Shown here in pieces: positions 41,643-50,438 of a DNA stretch of 64,000 nt (positions within the stretch are counted from its first letter, which is position 1; each line of letters opens with the position of its first letter). This stretch comes from Egicoccus sp. AB-alg2 (GTDB taxonomy: Bacteria > Actinomycetota > Nitriliruptoria > Nitriliruptorales > Nitriliruptoraceae), in assembly GCF_041821065.1 (NCBI RefSeq), contig NZ_JBGUAX010000002.1, forward strand, positions 124,001 to 188,000, written 5' to 3'. Made by a program: the position numbers and the translations under genes. Under the pieces are notes generated by a model. The model worked only from the letters and a program-made list of their open reading frames with translations. It had not been told where the DNA came from and made no database searches.

Positions 41643-42533
41643 TCAGCCCAGAGCGAGGGTCCACAGCGGCAGGGTGGCCATGGCGACGACCGCGCCGACG
41701 GCGATCAGCTGGGCCGCGAGGCGGTCGTCGAGTCCGGCCGAGGCGGCCACGACCCCGCCCATCACCATCGGCGGCATGGCCGACTCCAGCACCGACACCC
41801 GCCAGACGTCGTCCAGGCCCACGGAACGGGCGACGAGGAGGACGACCGCCGGTGCCAGCACGAGGCGGGCGGCAAGGCCGGCGGTCAGTGGTGCGGGTCG
41901 CCACCCGGCGCCGCGCAGCCGCAGGCGCATGCCGACCGCGATCATGGCGACCGGCGTGACGGTGGCGCCGAGCGTCGTCGCGACGTCCCCCAGCGCCGGG
42001 GGCAGCCCACCCAGGCCGTTGGCGAGCAGGCTCACGACCAGGGCGACGAAGGGCGGGAACCGCAGCACGCGACGGACCATCACCGCCGGGCCGGGTGGCG
42101 TGGCGGCGCCGTAGCGGGCCGCGACGACGGTGGAGAGGGTCGCCAGCGCCAGGAAGGAGCCGAACTGGTCGTAGACGACGGCGAACGGCAGTACGGCGGC
42201 GCCGAGCAGCGCCTCGACGGCAGGGAAGCCGAGGAAGCTGGTGTTGCCCAGCGGCACGACCACCAGCAGCGTGCCGGTGGTGCGCCGGTCGAGGTCGGCG
42301 AGGCGGCAGCCGGCCCACACCAGCAGGCTCAGCCCGAGCACGACCGCCCAGGCGACGGCGGCCGGCAGCAGGAAGCGGGCGTCGACCTCCAGGTCCGGCA
42401 CCACCGCGAGGATCAGCGCGGGCAGTGCCACGCGAACCAGGAAGGCCTCCAGCGTCGCGGCGGCGTCCCGTGGCAGCACCCGGACGTGGCCGAGCAGGAC
42501 ACCGACGAGCAGGAGGGCGAGGACCGTGAGCAC
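41643..42533 (-). CDS. AEC-family (auxin efflux carrier-like) membrane transporter
   Basis: 296 residues with about ten hydrophobic helices in two groups of five, separated near residues 150-165. Typical family pieces are the N-terminal helix beginning MLTVLALLLVGVLLGH, VALPALILAVVPDLEV, VPLGNTSFLGFPAVEALLG in the first half, and ESAMPPMVMGGVVAASAGLDDRLAAQ in the last. It would export an organic anion or amino-acid-like solute; the substrate cannot be given. It follows the small membrane gene at 42541-42825 with 7 bp between, so the two are probably one operon. Confidence 0.9.
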   Translation of the reverse strand: MLTVLALLLVGVLLGHVRVLPRDAAATLEAFLVRVALPALILAVVPDLEVDARFLLPAAVAWAVVLGLSLLVWAGCRLADLDRRTTGTLLVVVPLGNTSFLGFPAVEALLGAAVLPFAVVYDQFGSFLALATLSTVVAARYGAATPPGPAVMVRRVLRFPPFVALVVSLLANGLGGLPPALGDVATTLGATVTPVAMIAVGMRLRLRGAGWRPAPLTAGLAARLVLAPAVVLLVARSVGLDDVWRVSVLESAMPPMVMGGVVAASAGLDDRLAAQLIAVGAVVAMATLPLWTLALG

Positions 42534-42540
42534 GCGCCGC

Positions 42541-42825
42541 CTACCGGCGCCGGCGGTGCGGCGGGTGCCGGCGGGTCAGCAGGCAGCGGACCCGGACGGT
42601 GTAGACGAGCGTCCCCAGCAGCAGCACCCCGGCGGCGAGGAACGAGCCCCGGACCGCGAGCACGACCGCCAGGGCGGAGCCCAGCCACGGGACCAGCGGC
42701 GCGGCCGGCGGGGGCTGGCGACCGGGCCCGACGGTGGGTTCGCGCACGGCGAGAGCGGTCGCCAGGCCCAGCGTCACCAGGCCGATGGCGACCAGGACAC
42801 CGGCCTGTCCGAACACCTCGCGCAC
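42541..42825 (-). CDS. Small hypothetical membrane protein
   Basis: 94 residues from a GTG at 42825. Three hydrophobic segments (VLVAIGLVTLGLATALAV, LVPWLGSALAVVLAV, LAAGVLLLGTLVYTV) and a very basic end (TRRHPPHRRRR). No family recognised. A GCTAGCCT box sits 7 nt before the start and no ribosome binding site is seen, so the mRNA is probably leaderless. The -10 box overlaps the stop codon of pdxT, which ends 11 bp away. Confidence 0.65.
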   Translation of the reverse strand: MREVFGQAGVLVAIGLVTLGLATALAVREPTVGPGRQPPPAAPLVPWLGSALAVVLAVRGSFLAAGVLLLGTLVYTVRVRCLLTRRHPPHRRRR

Positions 42826-42832
42826 GTCGAGG

Positions 42833-42840
42833 AGGCTAGC
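42833..42840 (-). promoter_or_regulatory. Putative -10 element (GCTAGCCT) for a leaderless mRNA
   Basis: GCTAGCCT is followed by 7 nt and the GTG at 42825. It includes the TAG stop codon of pdxT. It combines the two recurring patterns of this window, the GCTAGSST octamer and the -10 to start spacing of leaderless genes. Confidence 0.5.
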
Positions 42841-43543
42841 GCTGCGGCGACGAACTCTGGACGACGGCCGCCACGAAGGCGGCGTGGAGACGGTCGTCGC
42901 CGGTCACCTCGGGATGGAAGGCGGCCGCCAGCAGGTGCCCCTGCCGCACGATGACGGGATGACCGTCGACCTGCGCGAGCACCTCGACGTCACCGTCGAG
43001 CACCGTCTCGACCCGCGGTGCGCGGATGAACGAGACGTCCATCGGCCCACCGTCGACACCGGCCACCTCCAGGCGCGTGTCGAACGAGTCGACCTGCCGG
43101 CCGAAGGCGTTGCGGCGGGTCCGGACGGCGAGCCCGCCGACCAGCGGCTGTGGGCGGTCCTGGTCGAGTTCGTCGGAGAGCAGGATCATCCCGGCGCAGG
43201 TCCCGAACACCGGCAACCCGTCGCCGATGCGCTCGCGCAGCGGCTCCATGAGCCCGAAGCGCTCGAGCAGCTTGCCGATCGTGGTGGACTCGCCGCCGGG
43301 GATGATCAGCCCGTCGACGGCCGCCAGTTGCTCGGCGGTGCGGACCTCGACCGCGTGGGCCCCGCAGCGGCGCAGCGCGCGGAGGTGCTCGAGGACGTCG
43401 CCCTGCAGCGCGAGCACGCCGATCGTGGGCGCGTCGGCGGGCAGCTGCGGGTCCGGCTCACGGCCCACCAGCCGCTCCCCCGGCACCCAGGGCCGGCGGG
43501 GTCGGCGGGACGCGGCGTCGGGACGGGTGCGGGTGCTCACCAC
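42836..43543 (-). CDS. pdxT: Pyridoxal 5'-phosphate synthase glutaminase subunit
   Basis: 235 residues as read from the GTG at 43543; a GTG at 43540 gives the GTGA overlap with pdxS. The glutaminase core begins only at residue 41 ([13 protein letters not shown]), so about 40 N-terminal residues are extra and a later start is possible. Motifs: [15 protein letters not shown], the nucleophile C116 in [23 protein letters not shown], and [12 protein letters not shown]. It supplies ammonia from glutamine to PdxS in the deoxyxylulose-5-phosphate-independent route to vitamin B6. Confidence 0.95.
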   Translation of the reverse strand: MVSTRTRPDAASRRPRRPWVPGERLVGREPDPQLPADAPTIGVLALQGDVLEHLRALRRCGAHAVEVRTAEQLAAVDGLIIPGGESTTIGKLLERFGLMEPLRERIGDGLPVFGTCAGMILLSDELDQDRPQPLVGGLAVRTRRNAFGRQVDSFDTRLEVAGVDGGPMDVSFIRAPRVETVLDGDVEVLAQVDGHPVIVRQGHLLAAAFHPEVTGDDRLHAAFVAAVVQSSSPQR

Positions 43544-44445
43544 CCGCGGTCGGCGTACTTCTGGTTCTCCGGCAGGCTCTGGATCTCGATGCCGACCATC
43601 GCCTCGCCGAGGTTGCGCGACACCTTCGCGATGACGCCGGCGTCCTCGAAGTGGGTCGTCGCCTCCACGATCGCGCGGGCGCGCTGCTGCGGGTTGCCGG
43701 ACTTGAAGATGCCGGACCCGACGAAGACGCCGTCCGCGCCGAGCTGCATCATCATCGCCGCGTCGGCGGGCGTGGCGATGCCGCCGGCGGTGAACAGCAC
43801 GACCGGCAGCCGGCCGGTGTCGGCGACCTCGCGGATCAGCTCGACCGGGGCCCGGTGCTCCTTGGCGGCGGCGTACAGCTCGGTCTCGTCCATCGTGGCG
43901 AGCTTGCGGATCTCGCCGGTGATGGACCGCATGTGCCGGGTGGCCTCGACGACGTTGCCGGTGCCGGCCTCGCCCTTGGAGCGGATCATCGCCGCCCCCT
44001 CGGCGATGCGGCGCAGCGCCTCACCGAGGTTGGTGGCGCCGCAGACGAACGGGACGTCGAACGCCCACTTGTCGATGTGGTTGGCCTCGTCGGCCGGCGT
44101 GAGCACCTCGGACTCGTCGACGTAGTCGACGCCGAGGGACTGCAGGACCTGCGCCTCCACGAAGTGGCCGATGCGGGCCTTGGCCATCACCGGGATGGAC
44201 ACGGCCTCGATGATGCCGTCGATCATGTCGGGGTCCGACATGCGGGCGACACCGCCGTCGCGGCGGATGTCGGCCGGCACCCGCTCGAGCGCCATGACGG
44301 CGACGGCGCCGGCCTCCTCGGCGATACGGGCCTGCTCGGGCGTCACGACGTCCATGATGACGCCGCCCTTCAGCATGTCCGCGAGCCCGCGCTTGACGCG
44401 GGTCGTCCCGTGCTTGGTGGACGTGGCCTGGTTCGTGTCGGTCAT
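43537..44445 (-). CDS. pdxS: Pyridoxal 5'-phosphate synthase lyase subunit
   Basis: 302 residues. A (beta/alpha)8 barrel with the highly conserved [18 protein letters not shown] start, [31 protein letters not shown] with the catalytic Lys region, [28 protein letters not shown] and [19 protein letters not shown]. It builds pyridoxal phosphate from ribose 5-phosphate, glyceraldehyde 3-phosphate and ammonia with PdxT, whose gene overlaps its end. The upstream 128 bp hold its promoter; only a weak TACGCT candidate was seen. Confidence 0.97.
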   Translation of the reverse strand: MTDTNQATSTKHGTTRVKRGLADMLKGGVIMDVVTPEQARIAEEAGAVAVMALERVPADIRRDGGVARMSDPDMIDGIIEAVSIPVMAKARIGHFVEAQVLQSLGVDYVDESEVLTPADEANHIDKWAFDVPFVCGATNLGEALRRIAEGAAMIRSKGEAGTGNVVEATRHMRSITGEIRKLATMDETELYAAAKEHRAPVELIREVADTGRLPVVLFTAGGIATPADAAMMMQLGADGVFVGSGIFKSGNPQQRARAIVEATTHFEDAGVIAKVSRNLGEAMVGIEIQSLPENQKYADRGW

Positions 44446-44537
44446 CGTGCTCTCGAGACATCAGAGGCGGGGTCGACGGCCAGCGTACTGCGTGGCCCTT
44501 GCAGCATTCATCCCGGTGCCGTGCGAACGGTGTCTGC

Positions 44538-44551
44538 GGCCCGGACGGGCC
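44538..44551 (-). terminator. Weak hairpin after the DUF3048 gene
   Basis: GGCCC-ggac-GGGCC forms a 5-bp stem with a 4-nt loop 22 bp after the end of the DUF3048 lipoprotein gene. It is short and lacks a U-tract, so a terminator role is only possible. Confidence 0.3.
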
Positions 44552-44573
44552 GAGTGACCCGCGGCCGGTGTGG

Positions 44574-45653
44574 TCAGCCGGCGGCTGGTGCGGCTGGCAG
44601 ACGGCTGGCGTCCGGCAGCAGCAGCCAAGTCGGACCGGGCTTGAGCGCGAGGTCCCCGCCGTCCTCGTCCAGCAGCCGCAGCGGGGCGGTGTCGTCGGCC
44701 TTCTCCCACGTCGCCTCGAACCAGGCACCGTCGCGCAGCACGATGGCGCGGCCCTCGCCGGTCACGTCGGTCTCGTCGTAGGGGTTGCCGGCGGTGTCGC
44801 AGCAGCCGGACTGGTAGTGGCGGGCGCCGATGACGACCACGTTGGCCGCAGCGACGCGTCCGTCACCGGTGACGGTGAACGGCTCGCCGTTCTGCAGGCG
44901 CCGGTAGACGCCCTCGGCCGTGTCGTAGGTGAAGCCGGTCCGGAAGCTGCCCGACATGGCCACCTCGATCGCGGCGCCGGCGCTGTCGCAGTCGGGCATG
45001 GCGCCGGGGCACGACGGCAGGTCGGTGTCGAACCGGAACGCGGCGGCCTCGGCCGGCGGCGTCGCACCCCGTTCGGCGACGGTGGCCAGCGTCTCGGGGG
45101 TGCGGACGTAGAGGTTGTGGGGCGCCTTGCGGCCGCTGTCGCGGTAGAAGCCGCCCTCGCCCTCGGTCACCAGCACGAGGGGGCTGCCGGCGAGCAGGCC
45201 CTGGACCTGGTCGCGGGCGCCCGAGTAGGCGAACCCGGCGCGCTCGGCCAGGCCGGAGGCGACCTGGACGTCGATCGGCCGCGCGGAGCGGACCGGCCCG
45301 GCGGTCTCGGGTACGTGGCTGTGGAACACGGTGATGAAGCGGGTGACCCCGCCCTCGACCAGTTCCTCGAACACGAGATCCGCGGCGTCGAGGCCGGCCT
45401 GCGGCCGGGCCGCCGGCGAGTTCTCGATCTTCACGACGAGCGCCGGCCGGTCGGTGAGGTCCTCGGAGGTCGGCAGGCCGGTCAGCGGTGCGAGGGTCTC
45501 GTCGACCGGCTCGGCATCGGGCTCGGGCTCCGCCTCGGACGCATCGGGCTCGGCCGCGGCCGTCTCCACGGGCTCGGGCTCCCCGTCGGAGGAGCAGGCG
45601 GACAGCAGCAGGGCGGCGGCGAGGCACGCGGGCACGAGGCGGCGGAACGACAC
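44574..45653 (-). CDS. DUF3048 (YerB-like) lipoprotein
   Basis: 359 residues. Signal peptide with lipobox LLLSAC (lipid-modified Cys about residue 20), then a 35-residue acidic linker of E, P, D and A. The DUF3048 body begins at LAPLTGLPTSEDLTDRPALVVKIENSPAARPQ, with the conserved AGLDAADLVFEELVEGGVTRF, PVRSARPIDV and GFYRDSGRKAPHNLY written here as separate motifs. It lies in the outer face of the membrane. Function is unknown in the whole family; YerB is its Bacillus member. Confidence 0.93.
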   Translation of the reverse strand: MSFRRLVPACLAAALLLSACSSDGEPEPVETAAAEPDASEAEPEPDAEPVDETLAPLTGLPTSEDLTDRPALVVKIENSPAARPQAGLDAADLVFEELVEGGVTRFITVFHSHVPETAGPVRSARPIDVQVASGLAERAGFAYSGARDQVQGLLAGSPLVLVTEGEGGFYRDSGRKAPHNLYVRTPETLATVAERGATPPAEAAAFRFDTDLPSCPGAMPDCDSAGAAIEVAMSGSFRTGFTYDTAEGVYRRLQNGEPFTVTGDGRVAAANVVVIGARHYQSGCCDTAGNPYDETDVTGEGRAIVLRDGAWFEATWEKADDTAPLRLLDEDGGDLALKPGPTWLLLPDASRLPAAPAAG

Positions 45654-45815
45654 GAGGAGACCTCTGGGGGACGAGCGGCCGTGGTCATTCGGTCAGGTCG
45701 GCCGGCGGCGTCAGAATACGACGAGAGCCGTCCACTCCGGGACATCTGTCCCATCACCGGTGCGGCCGGCGCTCGCACCGCCACGAGCGGGCGTGGGCGC
45801 GGCGACGCGCGGGTG

Positions 45816-46934
45816 TCAGCGCGCGCTGACGTCGAGGTAGATCTCGCGCAGCCGGCCGGCGACGACGGGCCAGTCGTGTGCTGCCGCGGTGCGCCGCCCC
45901 TCGGCCGCCATCGCCGCACGCAGCGCCGGATTGTCGAGCAGCGTGCCGATCGCCTCGGCCAGCGCCCGCGGCTCGCCTGGCGGGACGAGCCGGCCCTGCA
46001 CGCCGTCGCGGGCGACGCTGCGGTAGCCGGGCAGGTCCGAGGCGACCAGGGGTCGGCCCGCTGCCATCGCCTCCAACAGCACGATGCCGAAGGACTCGCC
46101 GCCCAGGGCCGGGGACACGTACAGGTCGCAGGACGCGAAGAAGCGCGGCAGTTCCTCCTGCCCGACGCGACCGAGGAAGACCACGTCGGCACGGAGGCGG
46201 GCCGGCAGCAACTGCTGGCACCGGTCGCGTTCGGGGCCGTCACCGACCACGTACAGGCGCAGGTCAGGACGCTGGGTCTTCAACAGCGTGAACGCGCGGA
46301 TCAGCGGCTCGAGCCCCTTGCGGCGCTCCAGCCGTCCGACGAACAGCAGCGTCGGACGGTCGGCGTCGATGATCTCCGCGATCGGCGCGGCCTCGGCGAA
46401 CCGGGCGACGTCGACGCCGTTGGGCACGATCCGGAACCGGCCGACGGGCAGTCCCAGGGCCCGGGCGTGGTAGGAGGCGGCCGCGTCGCTGACCGCGATC
46501 GCGCTCGCCAGCCGGTTCAGGATCCGCCGTCCGTAGGGGCGCGCCACCTGGTAGGCCCGGGCGTCCGCCGACCACGCATGGAAGGTGCCCACGACCGACG
46601 CCACGTCGGCGCGGACGGCCGCGAGGCCCGCCCACGGGACCACCGGCTCGTGTACGTGCACGGCGTCGGGTGCGAAGGCCCGGAGCTGCTCCCGCAGCCG
46701 GCGGACCGCCAGCGGTGAGGGCGCGACCGGCGCGATCGAGCCGTTGAACGGCACCCGGAACGAGCGCCCGACCGGCGGCCGCTCGGTGCTGCCGGGCCCG
46801 AGCACCACGACCTCGTCGCCACGGGTTCGCAGGGCCGCCGCCAGGTGCTGGACGTGCGACTGCACGCCACCGGGTACCTCGAGGTCGTACGGCGAGACCA
46901 GCGCCACGCGCAGCGGCGGGACGTCGGCCGTCAC
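45816..46934 (-). CDS. pimA: Phosphatidylinositol mannosyltransferase (GT4)
   Basis: 372 residues. GT-B fold: N-terminal RVALVSPYDLEVPGGVQSHV with the GGVQ loop of PimA, HVHEPVVPWAGLAA, then the C-terminal nucleotide-binding half with LLFVGRLERRKGLEPL and the EX7E motif in GGESFGIVLLEAMA. It transfers mannose from GDP-mannose to phosphatidylinositol on the inner membrane face. The assignment rests on the family match and the operon pgsA-patA-pimA, all linked by 4-bp overlaps, as in mycobacteria. Confidence 0.92.
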   Translation of the reverse strand: MTADVPPLRVALVSPYDLEVPGGVQSHVQHLAAALRTRGDEVVVLGPGSTERPPVGRSFRVPFNGSIAPVAPSPLAVRRLREQLRAFAPDAVHVHEPVVPWAGLAAVRADVASVVGTFHAWSADARAYQVARPYGRRILNRLASAIAVSDAAASYHARALGLPVGRFRIVPNGVDVARFAEAAPIAEIIDADRPTLLFVGRLERRKGLEPLIRAFTLLKTQRPDLRLYVVGDGPERDRCQQLLPARLRADVVFLGRVGQEELPRFFASCDLYVSPALGGESFGIVLLEAMAAGRPLVASDLPGYRSVARDGVQGRLVPPGEPRALAEAIGTLLDNPALRAAMAAEGRRTAAAHDWPVVAGRLREIYLDVSAR

Positions 46935-47956
46935 AGCCGCCCCCCGAAGTTACGCCGGCGCTGGGCCCAGTCGTCGCGGGCGAGGGCGGCCCAGTCGTCA
47001 CCCCGACGCCAGGCGGCGACCACCGGGTGGTCGGGCTCGCGGTCGGCCAGCCAGTTGGGGACGAACACGTGCCACTGCTCGGGCGCGAACCGGACCAGTG
47101 CCTCGAGCTCGCGCGCGACCGCCTGGGTGCCGTCGTAGACGTCGAGGCGGTCGACCTCGATGGGCGGGCGGACGTGGCCGTGGAAGCCGTCGCCGCGGGT
47201 GAAGAAGGCACCGGCGGCGACCGGCCGGCCGGTGCGGCGCGCCAGCGCGGCGGTGCCGGGCGGCAAACGGCACGGCTCACCGAAGAAGTCGACGATCGGG
47301 CCCTTCTTGGTGAGGTCGCGATCGGCGAGCAGGGTGGCGACCGCGCCGGCCTCACGGACCCGTCGTTCCAGCTGGTCGAGCATGTCGCCGCCGCGCACGA
47401 GCGGGATCACCTCGATGCCTGCCTGCTCGCGCAGCCGGACGAAGCGCTCGAACAGGCGCCGAGGCTCCACGAGCTCGGCGACGACGACCATGCCCCAGCG
47501 CCGCTGGGTGGTGAAGAAGGCACCGACGTCCCAGGAGCCGAGGTGGCCGGTCGCGAACACGCCCCCCTCGCCCGAGTCGCGGACCGCGTCGACGTGATGG
47601 AGCCCCTCGCCCGTGGAGGCGGCGACCACCTCGGCGCCGTCCATGGTGTGCAGCCGGAAGCTGTCGAGCCAGTAGCGGGCGTAGGACACGTAGGCGTCAC
47701 GGACGAGGTCGCGGAGCTGGGACGGCGAGGCGTCCGGGACCACGCGTGCGAGGTTGCGCCGCACCTGGTCGCGCTGGCGGTCGGAGGCGGCGCGGTACCA
47801 CACCGGCCCCAGCCTGGCCGGCAGCCGCCGGGCGACCGGTGCCGGCAGCGCCGCGGCCGCCTCCCACACGGTCCGGTACTGCCAGTAGGCGGCCCGCTGG
47901 CGGAGTGTCTCGGGTGGCGCGGGCGGCAGGTCGGCGAGCGAGGCCGAGCGCCTCAC
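46931..47956 (-). CDS. patA: Phosphatidylinositol mannoside acyltransferase
   Basis: 341 residues. It is a lysophospholipid/HtrB-LpxL-type acyltransferase: a basic N-terminus (LPARLGPVWYRAASDRQRDQVRRN), VFATGHLGSWDVGAFF holding the catalytic H-x4-D, ELVEPRRLFERFVRLREQAG, and LLADRDLTKKGPIVDFFG with FFTRGDGF later. In mycobacteria PatA acylates the mannose added by PimA. Gene overlaps on both sides with pgsA and pimA support the same function here. Confidence 0.92.
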   Translation of the reverse strand: MRRSASLADLPPAPPETLRQRAAYWQYRTVWEAAAALPAPVARRLPARLGPVWYRAASDRQRDQVRRNLARVVPDASPSQLRDLVRDAYVSYARYWLDSFRLHTMDGAEVVAASTGEGLHHVDAVRDSGEGGVFATGHLGSWDVGAFFTTQRRWGMVVVAELVEPRRLFERFVRLREQAGIEVIPLVRGGDMLDQLERRVREAGAVATLLADRDLTKKGPIVDFFGEPCRLPPGTAALARRTGRPVAAGAFFTRGDGFHGHVRPPIEVDRLDVYDGTQAVARELEALVRFAPEQWHVFVPNWLADREPDHPVVAAWRRGDDWAALARDDWAQRRRNFGGRL

Positions 47957-48789
47957 CGTCCCCTCCCCCGGCCGAGGCGACCGGACAACCGGCGCTCATC
48001 GCGGCGACCCCGGGCGGTGCCGTCACCGTCACCGTCGACGCCCTCACCGTCGGGCCGCGACAGCTCCTGCGTGATCTGGGCGGCGCGCTGCGCCGAGTCG
48101 AGGGCCGGGTCGAAGTTGTACTCGCCGTAGAACCGACGTGCTGCCCGCAGGAAGCCGCGGCTCCAGGCCCGGTCGGCGACGGCCAGTTCGAGCAGTTCCT
48201 CGGGGATGTCGCGGTCGATCTGGCACCAGACGTGATGGATGCGCTGCACCACGGTGACGGTCGCGCCGACTGCGAGCAGCCACAGCACCGGTTCCAGCAG
48301 CCAACGGTGGAAGATCAGTGCGAACATGAGCAGGATGGCGCGCTCGGCCCGTTCCATGATGCCGATGTCGCAGGTCAGGTCGATCGACTCCGCCTTCGCC
48401 CGCACGTAGCTGGTGACCTCGGCCGCGACCAGTGCGACCACCGCCAGGACGAACACCCGTGGCTCGTCCCGCACCCACCACGCCACCCCGGCGAGGATCA
48501 GGCCGTCGGAGATCCGGTCGCTGACCGAGTCGTAGAACCCACCGAACGGCGTCGAGCGGCCGGTCGCGCGGGCCACGGCGCCGTCGAAGGTGTCCATCAG
48601 GCCGCCCGCGACCAGGACCCACCCGCCGATGATCGGCTGCCCGTTGGCGACGAACCACGTGGCCACGCCCGTGAGCACGAGCCCGAACGTCGTCAGCCAG
48701 TTCGGCGTGATGCCGGTACGAGCGATGCCCCGGCCCACCGGCGTCGTCACCGCGTCGACGTACTCGGGGAACCGAGACCGCAGTGCCAC
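47953..48789 (-). CDS. pgsA1: CDP-alcohol phosphatidyltransferase (phosphatidylinositol phosphate synthase)
   Basis: 278 residues with about six helices. The family motif D-x2-DG-x2-AR-x8-G-x3-D-x3-D is complete ([20 protein letters not shown] then [12 protein letters not shown]). It joins CDP-diacylglycerol to an inositol phosphate, the first step to phosphatidylinositol in Actinobacteria; the substrate is inferred from the operon with patA and pimA. The last 45 residues are charged. The leader carries a perfect 12-bp hairpin and a GCTAGCGT box. Confidence 0.92.
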   Translation of the reverse strand: MALRSRFPEYVDAVTTPVGRGIARTGITPNWLTTFGLVLTGVATWFVANGQPIIGGWVLVAGGLMDTFDGAVARATGRSTPFGGFYDSVSDRISDGLILAGVAWWVRDEPRVFVLAVVALVAAEVTSYVRAKAESIDLTCDIGIMERAERAILLMFALIFHRWLLEPVLWLLAVGATVTVVQRIHHVWCQIDRDIPEELLELAVADRAWSRGFLRAARRFYGEYNFDPALDSAQRAAQITQELSRPDGEGVDGDGDGTARGRRDERRLSGRLGRGRGR

Positions 48790-48809
48790 GTCGTCCTCGT
48801 TCGCTGGGC

Positions 48810-48838
48810 TCGGGGCCGACGCCGGCCGTCGGCCCCGA
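48810..48838. repeat. Perfect 12-bp hairpin in the PIM operon leader
   Basis: TCGGGGCCGACG (48810-48821) and CGTCGGCCCCGA (48827-48838) pair perfectly around a 5-nt loop. On the minus strand it lies 21 nt before the pgsA1 start, and about 5 nt after the start site expected from the box at 48850-48857. So nearly the whole leader would fold, either to protect the mRNA 5' end or to control ribosome entry. Confidence 0.65.
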
Positions 48839-48849
48839 AGGGCGCATCC

Positions 48850-48857
48850 ACGCTAGC
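48850..48857 (-). promoter_or_regulatory. Putative -10 element (GCTAGCGT) of the PIM operon
   Basis: GCTAGCGT on the minus strand, 61 bp before the pgsA1 start, preceded by TATT. It is a member of the recurring GCTAGSST set. No -35 found. Confidence 0.45.
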
Positions 48858-48962
48858 AATACCGGGCGGTTCGGCCCGGGACCGCTGTCCACACGTCGCG
48901 CAGCGCCCGTCGCCGTACCCTGCGTCGGGCGCCACCACGATCGGCCGGAAGGGGCTCGTCCC

Positions 48963-49367
48963 ATGACCGAGAAACTGCAGATGACCGACGCCGAATGGCG
49001 GGAGCGCCTGACCCCCGAGCAGTACGCGGTGCTACGCCAGCAGGGCACGGAGCGGCCCTTCACGGGCGCCTACTGGGACGAGCACGGCGAGGGCACGTAC
49101 CGCTGTGCCGGCTGTGGGACGGCGTTGTTCCGCTCCGACACCAAGTTCGACGCCCACTGCGGCTGGCCGAGCTTCTACCAGCCGGTGGACGACGAGGTGG
49201 TCGAGGAACACCTCGACACCAGCCTCGGGATGCGGCGCATCGAGGTGACCTGCGCGACCTGCGGCGGACACCTGGGCCACGTCTTCGACGACGCGCCGGA
49301 CCAGCCGACCGGCCTGCGTTACTGCATCAACTCGGTCTCGCTCGACCTCGACCGCGACGGCGCCTGA
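48963..49367 (+). CDS. msrB: Peptide-methionine (R)-S-oxide reductase
   Basis: 134 residues from the ATG at 48963 with AAGGGG about 10 nt upstream. Zinc-binding CAGC and CATC pairs, the substrate part [32 protein letters not shown] and the catalytic Cys in [11 protein letters not shown]. It repairs oxidised methionine (R form) in proteins, probably in the cytoplasm since no signal peptide is present. It is divergent from the PIM operon. Confidence 0.96.
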   Translation: MTEKLQMTDAEWRERLTPEQYAVLRQQGTERPFTGAYWDEHGEGTYRCAGCGTALFRSDTKFDAHCGWPSFYQPVDDEVVEEHLDTSLGMRRIEVTCATCGGHLGHVFDDAPDQPTGLRYCINSVSLDLDRDGA

Positions 49368-49414
49368 TCCGCGCGCGCCGTTCGCGTCGTCGGTCGCCGG
49401 TCGCGCTGGTCGCG

Positions 49415-50212
49415 TCAGCCGGCGGCGCGCTGGTCGGCGCCCGGCTCGTCGCTGCCGATGTCGTCGGGCATCCCCACCGCGGCGCCGCCGTCGACGACCG
49501 GCTCGGCGGTGACCGGGTCGGCGGTGACGTCGACGTCGCCCGACTTCACCCGCGCCGCGTACTCGTCGACGTACTCCTGCCCGCTGAGCATCATGATCTC
49601 GTACATCAGCTCGTCGGTCGCCGAACGCAGCACGAACGGGTCGGTACGACGGTCGCGGTAGCGCGACAGGTCCAGCGGCCGCCCGTAGCGGACGGTGATC
49701 GGGTGGCGGGTCGGCACGTAGCTGCCGGTCGGCATCGCCCGGTTGGTGCCGAGCACGGCGCACGGGATGACCGGGACCTCGGCCTCCAGCGCCATGCGCA
49801 CCGGGCCGGTCTTGCCCCGGTACAGGCGGCCGTCGGGGCTGCGGGTGCCCTCCGGGTAGATGCCCAGCAGGTCACCGCGACGCAGGATCTCCACGCCGGT
49901 GCGCAGGCTGTCGCCGCCCTTCTCCCCACCGCCACGGTGGACCGGGACGACGCCGGTGCCCTGGAAGAACCAGCGCGTGCGCCAGGAGTCCCAGTAGTCG
50001 GCCTTGCCGAGGAAGTACACCGGCCGTGGCACGTTCAGTGGCAGGACGATCGAGTCGATGAACGACAGGTGGTTGCTCGCCAGGATGGCCGGCGCCGCGA
50101 CGGGCACGTGCTCGAGCCCCTCCAGCCGCAGGCGCGTGTAGCGGTTGACGACCGGTGGCAGCGCCCGCTTGAGCGTTCGATACATCCGTGGCGCGTCTGC
50201 CATTCCGGGCAC
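49415..50212 (-). CDS. 1-acyl-glycerol-3-phosphate acyltransferase-like protein
   Basis: 265 residues. PlsC-type motifs: block I SNHLSFIDSIVLP (H-x4-D), block II GTGVVPVHRGG, block III YPEGTRSPDGRLYRGKTGPVR and block IV EVPVIPCAVLGTN. It should transfer an acyl chain from acyl-CoA or ACP to lysophosphatidic acid or a related lipid. The C-terminal 45 residues are acidic and look disordered. It is convergent with msrB. Several such genes are usual in actinobacteria, so the exact acceptor is uncertain. Confidence 0.92.
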   Translation of the reverse strand: MPGMADAPRMYRTLKRALPPVVNRYTRLRLEGLEHVPVAAPAILASNHLSFIDSIVLPLNVPRPVYFLGKADYWDSWRTRWFFQGTGVVPVHRGGGEKGGDSLRTGVEILRRGDLLGIYPEGTRSPDGRLYRGKTGPVRMALEAEVPVIPCAVLGTNRAMPTGSYVPTRHPITVRYGRPLDLSRYRDRRTDPFVLRSATDELMYEIMMLSGQEYVDEYAARVKSGDVDVTADPVTAEPVVDGGAAVGMPDDIGSDEPGADQRAAG

Positions 50213-50308
50213 GGGGGCCTCCTCGGTCGTTCCCGCGATACAAGCATCTCGGTCGACTCGTCCGGGGACCGTCCGCCCGACGTGCGGCCGGCTGACTCCC
50301 CCGTCGCC

Positions 50309-50316
50309 GCTAGCCT
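50309..50316 (+). promoter_or_regulatory. Putative -10 element (GCTAGCCT) on the plus strand
   Basis: GCTAGCCT lies 123 bp before the start of the gene at 50439. It belongs to the recurring octamer set. It would give a leader of about 115 nt; the leader shows no clear structure. Confidence 0.4.
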
Positions 50317-50438
50317 ACGGTCGCCCCGAGGAGGCGTCGAGCCCCCTCCGTCCGTGACGCACCTTCGGACGACCGTGAGCCCACCGACGGACGGCCGGAG
50401 CGGCGGCGGAACCCGCGCGCGACGACAGGAGCCTGGGA

